Shown here: positions 21,150 through 29,834 of the stretch, piece after piece
How positions within the stretch are numbered: the stretch's first letter is position 1
How the letters are laid out: each line of letters begins with the position of its first letter
Assembly (NCBI RefSeq): GCF_029203305.1
Contig: NC_089461.1
Span: 2,294,001 to 2,358,000 of the forward strand
Origin: Yamadazyma tenuis
Lineage: Eukaryota; Ascomycota; Pichiomycetes; Serinales; Debaryomycetaceae
DNA: 64,000 bases
Direction: 5' to 3'
The notes under the pieces: generated by a model
Told to the model about the DNA's origin: nothing
What the model saw: only the letters and a program-made list of their open reading frames with translations
Database searches by the model: none
Translations under genes and position numbers: made by a program

Positions 21150-24100
21150 ATGTCACGTTATTCAAATGATAACGACTCGCTTGATGATTTGGATTCCACC
21201 TTGGACAAAGCGTTGAACAACGCTTCAAATAGTTTATTCAACAGTTCTCGTCACAGCTCTCAAGGGTCTATCGGAGGTATTCCTTTGACAAGTTTTGGTA
21301 ACAGTTCCAACGGACTCCACGAGAATCGTGTGGCCAGTGGCGGAGCTGGCAACTCCAACGGTACTCGATACGAAGAGTTTCACCATGACGATAGCTCTCC
21401 ACTAATAGGAAACCGATTCCAACAAACTAATAGGTCATTTGATTCGACGTCAAGCTTGGATATCAATCTCAACCGAGGATTCAGCCTCAAGAAGGTGATA
21501 CGGCAGGTGGTGAACTTCTTCAAGCTAGCCAAATTCGAGTTGAACCAAGAGAGAAATAAATTCAATAGCGAAGATGACAGCGAAGAACGGTTTATAACTC
21601 CTCGTAACAACAAGGTGAAAAATCAGTATCCCACTAATGCCATTTCCAACGCTAAGTATAACCCCATCACATTCATACCCATCATTTTGTACGAACAGTT
21701 CAAGTTTTTCTTCAACTTGTACTTCTTATTAGTGGCATTATCGCAGATTGTTCCTCAATTAAGAATTGGGTTTTTGAGTTCGTATATTGTGCCTTTGGCC
21801 TTCGTGTTGATGGTCACAATGATGAAGGAGGCAACTGATGACATATCCAGACGTAGAAGAGATATCGAGCAGAATAACGAATTATACGAAGTTTTGAACA
21901 GGTCCGGCTCAACTGCATTGACAAACGAAACCAAACTGATACCCTCGAAGAACTTACGAGTTGGCGACTTAGTGAAGATTTACAAGAATAAGCGGATTCC
22001 TGCCGATATAATACTTTTACAGTCGAGTGATCAAGAAGGAAACGGAGAAGCATTTATAAAAACTGATCAATTAGACGGGGAGACCGACTGGAAGTTGAGA
22101 ATAGCTCCAAACTTGACACAGCACACTAACAGTATCTCAGACTTGATAGACGACTTCTCCCTTATTATCAGTAAGCCTACCAAATCAATTCACCATTTCA
22201 ATGGGAAGCTTGTGTACCATCCCAACGGGTACAACAATTCTAACTCTGAACAACTTCCCTTGACAATAGATCAAACAATGTGGGCTAACACAGTGTTAGC
22301 AACAGGGTCTGCTATTGGGATTGTGGTTTATACCGGCATTGAGACCAGACAGCTGTTGAACACCACCAAGACAGGGGTTAAAACTGGTTTACTTGAACTT
22401 GAAATCAACAAATTGGCTAAAATTTTGTGTGTTACAGTATTTTTGTTATCAGCCTCCTTGGTGTTTGCCAAAGGATGGCCCTTGAAAAAAACCTGGTACA
22501 TCGATATATTAAGATATTTGATTTTGTTTTCGACGATTATTCCCGTTTCTTTGAGAGTCAACTTGGACTTGGCCAAGTCTGTTTATGCTTCTCAGATTCA
22601 TAAGGACAAGGAAATCAACAACACCATTGTCAGAACATCTACCATTCCAGAAGACCTTGGTAGAATAGAATATTTATTGAGTGACAAGACAGGAACTTTA
22701 ACTCAGAACGATATGGAGTTGAAGAAACTCCACTTGGGAACTGTTAGTTACGCAGGTGATACATTGGATATGGTCAGTGAGTATATCAACAACAGCTTGA
22801 ATAACATGAGGGCCTCAAACAATCTAATCACTTCTAGCAACATGAAGAAAAGAGACTTGAGTAACAAAGTCTACGACTTGGTGTTGACATTAGCACTTTG
22901 TCACAATGTTACCCCCACGCATGACGAGGAATCGAATATCGATGCCGATGAAGTAACATACCAAGCTGCTTCTCCTGACGAAATTGCCATTATCAAATTC
23001 ACCGAAAGTGTAGGCTTGAAGTTGATACAAAGAGATAGAACGTCGATGACATTGTTGCATTTGAAGCTGAACCAAACATTCAAGTTTGACATCTTGTACA
23101 TTTTTCCATTCAGCAGTGAGACTAAGAGAATGGGGATTGTTGTAAAGGACTTAACCAAGGATGAAGTATTTTTCATGGAAAAGGGTGCTGATTCTGTTAT
23201 GATGAGCATCGTTAGTCACAGCGATTGGCTTGAAGAAGAAACTAGCAACATGGCAAGAGAAGGCTTGAGAACGTTGGTTATTGGAAAAAAGAAGATGAGT
23301 GAAAAGCTTTTGAAGGATTTCGAGTCCAATTACAAAGATGCCAGTTTGGCTATGCATGACAGAGAGTCATCGATGCAACAGGTGGTAGTGAACTACTTGG
23401 AGCAGGAGTTGGAGTTATTGGGGTTGACCGGTGTTGAAGATAAGTTACAGAAGAATGTCAAATCGTCGATCGAGCTATTGAGAAACGCCGGAATTAAAAT
23501 CTGGATGTTGACCGGTGATAAAGTAGAAACCGCCAAATGTGTTTCTATTAGTTGTAGGTTGATTACAAGAGGTCAATACATTCATCAGATCACCAAAATT
23601 AACCACCCGGACCTCGCATTGAACCATTTGGAGATGTTAAAGATCAATTTGAATTCGGTGTTGCTAATCGATGGGGAGAGTTTGTTGACATACATGAAAC
23701 ATTTCCCGGAAGAATTCTTCAGACTTGCTATTCAATTGCCTACTGTAATTGCCTGTAGATGTTCTCCACAACAGAAGGCTGATGTCGCCAAAATCATCAA
23801 AGAAATTACTGGAAAGAGAATCTGCTGTATCGGGGATGGGGGGAATGACGTCAGTATGATCCAGGTAGCCGATGTGGGGGTGGGAATTGTTGGAAAAGAA
23901 GGAAAACAGGCGTCGTTGGCGGCAGACTTTAGTATCGACCAGTTCTATTATCTTTGCAAATTGTTATTATGGCATGGCAGAAACTCGTACAAAAGATCAT
24001 CCAAGCTCGGCCAGTTTATCATGCATAGAGGTCTCATTATATCGGTATGCCAGGCGGTGTACTCGATCTGCTCCGACTTTGAGCCATTGGCCTTGTACCA

Positions 24101-24638
24101 AGGATTTTTGATGGTCGGGTATGCCACCATCTATACGATGATGCCGGTGTTCTCGTTGACACTTGACTGTGATGTCGATGAAAACCTCACCAAGTTGTAT
24201 CCTGAACTCTACAAGGAATTGACCCTCGGCCGGTCTTTGAGCTACAAAAACTTCATTATCTGGTGCATAATCTCACTTTACCAGGGATGTGTAATCCAGC
24301 TCTTGGGTCAGAAATTCCAAGGAGTAGAGCTAGATACCTTCACCACCATGGTGTCGCTTTCATTCACAGCACTCATCTTCAACGAATTGATCATGGTGGG
24401 TCTCCAAATTAATCGGTGGAACATGATTATGATCATCACCGTGACGGTAACAGTTGTTATCTACGTGACCCTGGTGCCATTCTTACCCGACTACTTTAAC
24501 CTCGACTATATGTCGTCATTCTCCTTTATATGGCAGTGTGTGGTGATTTTGGTGATAAGTTTGTTCCCGGTATTTTTGTTCCAAACCATCAACCGGAGAT
24601 TGAGACCCCCTAGTTACGCCAAAGTGCAACAGGACTAA
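21150..24638 (+). CDS. NEO1: P4-type ATPase Neo1 (phospholipid flippase)
   Basis: A 1162-residue P4-ATPase that keeps phosphatidylethanolamine and phosphatidylserine on the cytosolic leaflet in Golgi and endosomes. It has a disordered Ser/Asn-rich N-terminus of about 110 residues, PNGL-type entry into the first helices (FKFFFNLYFLLVALSQIVPQLRIGF), the actuator loop LDGETDWKLR, the phosphorylation site SDKTGTLTQND (Asp512), the nucleotide-domain FSSETKRMGIVV, the hinge MLTGDKVETA and the P-domain GDGGNDVSMIQ. The last membrane segments end at about 1145. VPQLRIGFLSSYIVPLAFVL and the lack of a Cdc50-type long tail point to the Neo1/ATP9 branch rather than Drs2 or Dnf. S. cerevisiae Neo1 has 1151 residues. 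Confidence 0.94.
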   Translation: MSRYSNDNDSLDDLDSTLDKALNNASNSLFNSSRHSSQGSIGGIPLTSFGNSSNGLHENRVASGGAGNSNGTRYEEFHHDDSSPLIGNRFQQTNRSFDSTSSLDINLNRGFSLKKVIRQVVNFFKLAKFELNQERNKFNSEDDSEERFITPRNNKVKNQYPTNAISNAKYNPITFIPIILYEQFKFFFNLYFLLVALSQIVPQLRIGFLSSYIVPLAFVLMVTMMKEATDDISRRRRDIEQNNELYEVLNRSGSTALTNETKLIPSKNLRVGDLVKIYKNKRIPADIILLQSSDQEGNGEAFIKTDQLDGETDWKLRIAPNLTQHTNSISDLIDDFSLIISKPTKSIHHFNGKLVYHPNGYNNSNSEQLPLTIDQTMWANTVLATGSAIGIVVYTGIETRQLLNTTKTGVKTGLLELEINKLAKILCVTVFLLSASLVFAKGWPLKKTWYIDILRYLILFSTIIPVSLRVNLDLAKSVYASQIHKDKEINNTIVRTSTIPEDLGRIEYLLSDKTGTLTQNDMELKKLHLGTVSYAGDTLDMVSEYINNSLNNMRASNNLITSSNMKKRDLSNKVYDLVLTLALCHNVTPTHDEESNIDADEVTYQAASPDEIAIIKFTESVGLKLIQRDRTSMTLLHLKLNQTFKFDILYIFPFSSETKRMGIVVKDLTKDEVFFMEKGADSVMMSIVSHSDWLEEETSNMAREGLRTLVIGKKKMSEKLLKDFESNYKDASLAMHDRESSMQQVVVNYLEQELELLGLTGVEDKLQKNVKSSIELLRNAGIKIWMLTGDKVETAKCVSISCRLITRGQYIHQITKINHPDLALNHLEMLKINLNSVLLIDGESLLTYMKHFPEEFFRLAIQLPTVIACRCSPQQKADVAKIIKEITGKRICCIGDGGNDVSMIQVADVGVGIVGKEGKQASLAADFSIDQFYYLCKLLLWHGRNSYKRSSKLGQFIMHRGLIISVCQAVYSICSDFEPLALYQGFLMVGYATIYTMMPVFSLTLDCDVDENLTKLYPELYKELTLGRSLSYKNFIIWCIISLYQGCVIQLLGQKFQGVELDTFTTMVSLSFTALIFNELIMVGLQINRWNMIMIITVTVTVVIYVTLVPFLPDYFNLDYMSSFSFIWQCVVILVISLFPVFLFQTINRRLRPPSYAKVQQD

Positions 24639-25237
24639 GAAGAATGATAACGTGAAACATATTTACCTTGCCCGTTATCAGCTGTTAAAGGTAAAATGCA
24701 ACCTGAATGCCCCTGCATGCCCCTATCTTACGGTAGCCAATGACCTCTACCCGGGGGGGGGGGGGGGGGGGGCAGGGGCCTTTGCAGCCTATTGTCGCAA
24801 ATCATAATTTGCATCTGCACAAAGGACAAGAAACGGTTGGGAGGACAGCATCAGCGGTGCCGCCACGCCCATCGGTAATGGGGCTAGGTAGCCGGTAAGG
24901 GGCCCTACCGTTCACCCCCACAGCCCTCACCAGCGTCTCGGCTTTATTCGTTGCTAGTTACCCAATAACAATCAATTAGTGCCAGCACCAAAATGCAATA
25001 AACAAACAAAGCAGTCGATATCGTATAGCCGGAACGATGGCACAAAATTGCTTCGCAACATCAGCAGCCCAAAACTCAAACTGTGGTTAGAGTTTTGGGG
25101 AGCGAGATCCTGCACATAGCCATTGTGGTACATCCTTGATGATCTGATTTCAAATGGGCCAACCATCCCCAAAAAACATATATAAGCAGCCCATCCCCAG
25201 TCGCAAACCCAAAAAACTACTACTTTCTTGTCTGACA
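24639..25237. other. Intergenic region with G20 run and a 10-bp hairpin
   Basis: There is no gene. A run of 20 consecutive G lies at 24753-24772. CCCAAAACTC at 25068-25077 pairs with GAGTTTTGGG at 25090-25099 around a 12-nt loop. A TATA-like CATATATAAG at about 25176-25185 precedes the small ORF that starts at 25238. Confidence 0.6.
24753..24772 (+). repeat. Uninterrupted G20 homopolymer
   Basis: Twenty G in a row, preceded by CC and followed by CAGGGGCC. Long G runs are rare in yeast genomes and are prone to length change and to sequencing error. Confidence 0.9.
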
Positions 25238-25399
25238 ATGTATCACGCTAGAACCGTTTACTCCCGCACTTCCACCTTATTATTGGGCTATTTGGCCCTT
25301 TCTACCACGCTACCATTTGCTTTAAGCTATAAGGAGTCTTTAGAGAAACTGCAATTTAAGGGTGTGGTTCACCCCAGAGCCTTGTTCAACAAGATTTAA
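25238..25399 (+). CDS. Small 53-residue ORF, possible gene
   Basis: Begins MYHARTVYSRTSTLLLGYLA, with a basic start followed by a hydrophobic stretch of about 18 residues (LLLGYLALSTTLPFALS), and ends RALFNKI. The ATG lies about 50-60 bp after a TATA-like box (about 25176-25185) in a pyrimidine-rich leader. Codons are the common yeast ones (AGA, TTG, ACC, GTT), and one CTG codon would read Ser. The start pattern could be a mitochondrial or membrane anchor. No homologue is recognised. The promoter and codon bias are the only support, so the gene is probable rather than certain. Confidence 0.45.
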   Translation: MYHARTVYSRTSTLLLGYLALSTTLPFALSYKESLEKLQFKGVVHPRALFNKI

Positions 25400-26417
25400 A
25401 TACACGTTACGCAAGACCTTACGTTACGCCAGACATCACTTTAAGACACTCAGATGTCAATTGGTGTTCCACCATTAATGGGTTGGGGATTGTGGCTGCA
25501 GCGCAGCTTCCCCTTTAGAGTTAGTTCAATGATTACGATAGAAATATAATTCCAATTTTTGGATCCAGCAAGCCTGGTTAGCCAGCAATGCTGTCGATGA
25601 AGTACAAGTAGCCGTTGTTTTTGGAGGTCTGAGTTGTTAGTGCTGCTTTGCAGTTTCCACCGGCGCATAGTGTGTCCATCGGCCGACCATCGCGGACTCC
25701 GACTCGCGGGCGCCGACCGGCGGCATGTGGTATCGCGTGAGACGTGAACGTGTAAGTCATGAGACGTGGACGTGGACGTGGTGTAGACGTGTAATACATG
25801 ACGTGTAGCAATATCGGATATCTTCTTCATTGGCGCAGATCAAAAGCTTCGATACAAATAAACAAACATGAAACGACCGTTTTGGCTTTGTTGCAAATAA
25901 ACAAACAAATATAAACAGATGCTTTGGGCTGAGCAAAATAAATAATAAACTCTCGGTTTACCATCCTAGTGGCTGTTCTTGCTCGTATAGCTTCCGTGAT
26001 ATTTATGCTCGTGCTTGCATATCTGTAACTTGCGTATTTCATGATGAAGCCCTTTGGCTTGGCTGCGGTCGATTGCCTGTAGGCTCGGACACCCAATTGG
26101 TGTTTGGTTGGTAAAAATATTTTTGCAATCAGTAGATCATTTGCAGAGACAACATTGCTTATCCCTGAGATTCGATAGGTTGTTGCCCGACTGGGCTAGT
26201 GTACGTTTCAAAGAGGGTAGTCCTGGCTGCCGAGATCAGGTAATTTTCTAGTTTCCCGTAATGTTGGTAAACGTTTTGTGATATCTCTCAAGGGTCACGT
26301 GACCATTCAGACCTAGAAGCCTGACATCCCGAGATACAGTGTATGTGTATGGGTCTATGGGTATAGGCTCAAAGTCGCACTTCCTACTTGTTGCAGCCAC
26401 AGACAGTAGATTACGTG
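25400..26417. other. Gene-free accessory region with ACGTG array and CACGTG palindrome
   Basis: No convincing ORF. It contains seven ACGTG words between 25742 and 25805, AT-rich stretches near 25860-25960, and the perfect 12-bp palindrome GGTCACGTGACC at 26293-26304 (a Cbf1/Pho4-type E-box). Confidence 0.5.
25742..25805 (+). repeat. Cluster of seven ACGTG words
   Basis: ACGTG starts at 25742, 25748, 25764, 25770, 25776, 25787 and 25801. Several are in GGACGTGGACGTGG-type 6-bp tandem, and the last is within TGACGTG (CRE-like). All point the same way. It could be a simple repeat or a bHLH/bZIP site array. Confidence 0.7.
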
Positions 26418-26479
26418 ATACAGTGTTTTCAGAATGAATAGGGCACCTTCGTGATTAGGATGTCGCATTTATATACTTT
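26418..26479 (+). repeat. 62-bp inverted repeat, left copy
   Basis: Identical over 62 bp, in inverse orientation, to 27613-27674. The copy begins ATACAGTGTTTTCAGAATGA and ends in a TATA-bearing TTTATATACTTT pointing inward. No target-site duplication is visible outside the pair. Confidence 0.95.
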
Positions 26480-26679
26480 AAGTATACTTCCCTCGTTAAA
26501 AAAAAGATACCAGACTTAGAGTTATAGACAATCACTTCTTGAACAAAAACTATATTTCAATCGCCAACTTAGGCACTGTGCTTGAGTCTCAAGGAAAGTA
26601 GTTTCGTACTTTCGTTATATTGTCAGTTTCTGAGAGGTACCACCACAAACCCATTAGTGAGTCAAATTTTGCAACTAAG

Positions 26680-27406
26680 TTACTTTTTGCAGTTGGTATG
26701 ACCATTACCGTATTTTTTGTCGCAAGCCATAACACAGGCAACTTTTACGATGTTATAAGAAATGTTGATACCATTCTTTTGACAGTCACTCATAAGATTG
26801 TCAGCAGCGGAGCAGGCATACATGCACTTCTTTTTTCGAGAATCTGATCTTTTTATCGAATATGAATCATCATCTGTGTCCCATTCATCACCATGAGAGG
26901 TCAGATTAGTTACAAGTTCCACAAATTGTTCCAAATCATCGATTACTTCCACTGCTTCTGGTAACGTTGCATTGTCAGATTGTAACAGGTAAGACCAACT
27001 ATAGTTCTCCAACGAGCCCAACAAACTAAGGTGGAAGGTTCCCGGAGAGTCACGCTTCTTGTACGGGTTGCACCACCACTTCTTGTAAGAGCCAGAACAT
27101 GCCCACACTCACTCTTTTCGGGAACCACAGAAGACAGACTCACAACTGACTTCTTCACACTGCTCGACCGCCTTTTTGTTGGTCAACTCATAGCACTCAC
27201 CGGCGGCCCTTACCACCGCTAGAGTCAGAATTATCAAAATGACCAAAATGTTCAAAGATGACCTTGAAAGATTCATTTTGCTTTTCACAATATTTTTCGT
27301 AAGTTTCTTTATCTACAGCTAGTTTGATGGAGTAAGCGTAAAGTCCAGACACTATAGCATGGAATGGAGTCAAGGCTAAAGCTGGTAAAATTTTCCAAAA
27401 GGACAT
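26680..27406 (-). pseudogene. Broken secreted Cys-rich protein gene between inverted repeats
   Basis: The frame opens at the ATG at 27406, 27 bp after a TATAAATA box (27433-27440). It has a hydrophobic N-terminus (about residues 5-27) resembling a signal or anchor segment, and stops at 27197. A second frame, offset by one base, overlaps it and continues Cys-rich, is interrupted by TGA at 27109-27111, and then stays open to 26680. The distal part has about eight cysteines and basic pairs (KKR, KR) that look like Kex2 sites, as in secreted yeast preproteins. No canonical GTATGT...TACTAAC intron spans the breaks. I read it as one gene with a frameshift and a nonsense codon; a sequencing error or unusual splicing is possible. 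The composition recalls secreted yeast killer-type precursors, but I recognise no specific family. Confidence 0.5.
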
Positions 27407-27612
27407 TGGGGATCAGGTTGTAGAAATATCTCTATTTATAATATTACGTGCAAAATTTACTGTTTCTAACCAGCAACGTAACTTCAATTTTGTTAGCCAA
27501 TAATAAAACAGTTGTTGCTTGATCCCTGGGGTTACGGTGACATCTCTCAACCCGACACTCCGGCATTCATATCTGTTCCAGGCGATATTAAATTCATGCT
27601 AGAACGAAATTG

Positions 27613-27674
27613 AAAGTATATAAATGCGACATCCTAATCACGAAGGTGCCCTATTCATTCTGAAAACACTGTAT
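27613..27674 (-). repeat. 62-bp inverted repeat, right copy
   Basis: Perfect inverse complement of 26418-26479. Together the copies bound a 1257-bp segment. The TATA-like end points inward, toward the pseudogene. Confidence 0.95.
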
Positions 27675-28042
27675 TCGCAACAACTGATAAGGGTCTGAAA
27701 GGTACATAGAGTAGAATGAATGTTGACTGTTCAAACGAGAAGAACAGTGGGTATATGGGTCAGATGATAGAACCGTAAATTGGGCATTTCTCACCCTCTT
27801 TCAGCTGTCAAGAGAACCGGACAGGTAAACTCCAGTTGGTACTGTTTCCTGAAATGGTAAACGCCTTCCGAGATTCAGAAAGGTTTGTCGGTAGGCTTAT
27901 CGTGAGGTGACAGTTGCAAAATTTCACTCCTTCTATTCGCAAACAACATAGAAAGTCCACAGATACCCAACACTGAACGCTTCCCTTCATTACCAACAGA
28001 AAGTCCAAGAAAGCCCGAATGTTAGACAATGGCATTCATGAG

Positions 28043-28275
28043 CACGTTTTGGGGCTTAAATTATTGCCCATCGCAGGCCTCTAACTAATGCACTTTCAAC
28101 AACCTGAGCATACTTCAATGTTGGAGAGACCAGCATGATTGAAACACCCCATACTCAATCACTGACACCAAGGAACCCAAAGTAAATTACTTCTTTGTAG
28201 CACGAAAAATAGTCCATGTACCATCTTGCAACCGATCGGTTTCGCAGACGAACTCCGACATTCGAAACCCACGTT
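28043..28275 (+). promoter_or_regulatory. Two Pho4-like CACGTTTT boxes
   Basis: GCACGTTTT (core 28043-28048) and CCACGTTTT (core 28270-28275) lie 320 and 95 bp before the acid phosphatase ATG. GCACGTTTT is the form of the Pho4-bound UASp1 of S. cerevisiae PHO5. A TATAAATA at 28319-28326 completes a phosphate-regulated promoter architecture. Regulation by Pho4 is inferred. Confidence 0.6.
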
Positions 28276-28365
28276 TTCTCTTGAACATATAGGGGAAACC
28301 GATTGGACCGTATAGCCGTATAAATAGAACCCCCCAAACTACTCTATGGTCTCCATCAAGCGAAA

Positions 28366-29748
28366 ATGGTTTCACTCTCCAAACTTTTTAGCAATTCGTT
28401 AATATACTCATCAAGCTTTCACCAGGCTGCGAGTCCTGCTTTAGATAACACTGAACAGTATAATATCGCTAAGTTCTTGGTCAGTGCCGGTCCATACTTC
28501 GAGTACCAAGGTTTCGGTATCTCCACCGACTTACCTGTAAATTGCACTTTGGAACAGGTGCAATTGTTCATGAGACACGGTGAAAGATACCCAACCACCG
28601 GCAGTGGAACCAGTTACAACACAACGGTACAAAAAATTAAGTCTTCCGGAACCCTAGTCGGTCCCTTGTCATTTATCAACGACTATGAATTTTACATCAA
28701 GTCGTCTGACTACCTCGAGATGTTGACCACCCCAGAAAACAGTAACAGTCCATACCTTGGATCTAAAACTGCGATGGAAGCTGGTATCGCTTTCAGGTCC
28801 AAGTATGGAATATTGTACAACGACAATATTCCATTGCCAGTGTTCTCCACAAATTCCCAAAGAGTCTATGATACTGCCCATAACTTTATAAACGGGTTCA
28901 TGGGAGAACAGTTCAGCTCTGACCAAGTCAAGTTTAACGTCATCAGCACCAATATCACCCAAGGTTTCAACTCGTTGACTCCAACCAGTGCTTGTGCCAA
29001 GTTCAATACATCTTACAACTCCGAGTATATTAATGCTTTTCCTAAAGATTTCTTATCCAACATTCTTGCCAGGTTGGAGGTGGGAAACCCAACCTTGAAC
29101 ATCACCACTAGTGACATTGGAACTTTATTCAACATCTGTGCATTTGAGTTGAGTAACACCGGCGGATCTCAATTCTGTGGATTGTTCACTGATGAGGAGC
29201 TCATCACCAACAACTATTTGACCGACTTGAACAAATATTTTACCCAAGGTCCAGGTAATCCTTTGGCTAATGCAATTGGGTATGTACATTTCAATGCCTC
29301 GATGGCTTTACTTAAAGATGAAGACAGCACCAACAAGATGTGGTTGAGTTTCTTTCACGATTCAGATCTCTGTCATTTATTCAACGGTATTGGTTTGTTC
29401 GATACTGACTCGTCTATGTCAAACGATAGAGTGAAGTTCCACGACGACTACCAATTTACCCAAACGGTCACTATGGCTGGCAGAGTTATTATTGAAAAGT
29501 TTAAGTATGCCGATGAAAGCTACGTGAGATTCTTGGTCAACAATGCCGTCATACCTTTGAAGACTTGTTCAGACGGGCCAGGCTTTTCTTGTAAGCTTAG
29601 CGATTTGGAAGATTTGTTTGAATCCAAGTACCAAAACTACAACTTGACTGAGGTCTGTGGTGCTAACACCACGTACCAACAAGACTTGACTTTCTTCTGG
29701 GATTGGAGTAGTGTATCTTATAATGCTACTACTCTGCCGACAGCCTGA
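28366..29748 (+). CDS. Secreted histidine acid phosphatase (PHO5 family)
   Basis: A 460-residue histidine acid phosphatase that releases phosphate from extracellular esters. The phosphate-binding RHGERYP is at residues 70-76, and the proton-donor His-Asp pair is in FFHDSDL (331-332). There are about ten N-x-S/T glycosylation sites and paired cysteines (for example CTLEQV, CAKF, CSDGPGFSC). The fungal family pattern GPYFEYQGFGISTDLP after the N-terminus is clear. The first 20 residues (MVSLSKLFSNSLIYSSSF) are only weakly hydrophobic for a signal peptide, so the exact start deserves a check. The promoter carries Pho4-like boxes. It belongs with S. cerevisiae PHO5/PHO11 and C. albicans PHO-type enzymes; which paralogue cannot be said. 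Confidence 0.9.
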   Translation: MVSLSKLFSNSLIYSSSFHQAASPALDNTEQYNIAKFLVSAGPYFEYQGFGISTDLPVNCTLEQVQLFMRHGERYPTTGSGTSYNTTVQKIKSSGTLVGPLSFINDYEFYIKSSDYLEMLTTPENSNSPYLGSKTAMEAGIAFRSKYGILYNDNIPLPVFSTNSQRVYDTAHNFINGFMGEQFSSDQVKFNVISTNITQGFNSLTPTSACAKFNTSYNSEYINAFPKDFLSNILARLEVGNPTLNITTSDIGTLFNICAFELSNTGGSQFCGLFTDEELITNNYLTDLNKYFTQGPGNPLANAIGYVHFNASMALLKDEDSTNKMWLSFFHDSDLCHLFNGIGLFDTDSSMSNDRVKFHDDYQFTQTVTMAGRVIIEKFKYADESYVRFLVNNAVIPLKTCSDGPGFSCKLSDLEDLFESKYQNYNLTEVCGANTTYQQDLTFFWDWSSVSYNATTLPTA

Positions 29749-29834
29749 GAGTGTGTCCTTGTGAATTCCTAAGATGTTTTAGCAACTGTTAAATATATTT
29801 TGCAACTCAATATATGTTGTAACTCTATATATCA

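Larger units (their letters stand above)
27407..28365. promoter_or_regulatory. Region between the Cys-rich pseudogene and acid phosphatase gene
   Basis: No credible gene. The left part holds the pseudogene promoter and the right 62-bp repeat copy (27613-27674). The right part is the acid phosphatase promoter, with CACGTT at 28043-28048 and 28270-28275 and TATAAATA at 28319-28326. Confidence 0.55.

Noticed and set aside
26293..26304. Centromere DNA element I from GGTCACGTGACC
   Set aside because: No CDEII- or CDEIII-like sequence follows, and most CTG-clade yeasts do not use point centromeres. An E-box is the simpler reading.
26620..26847. Plus-strand ORF with a hydrophobic stretch after the left inverted repeat
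   Set aside because: No ATG start at its beginning, and it overlaps the end of the opposite-strand Cys-rich frame. Judged a shadow.
27109..27240. An intron joining the two frames of the Cys-rich gene
   Set aside because: No GTATGT donor with TACTAAC branch; the GTAAGG-to-AG option is 42 nt and does not restore the frame or remove the TGA.
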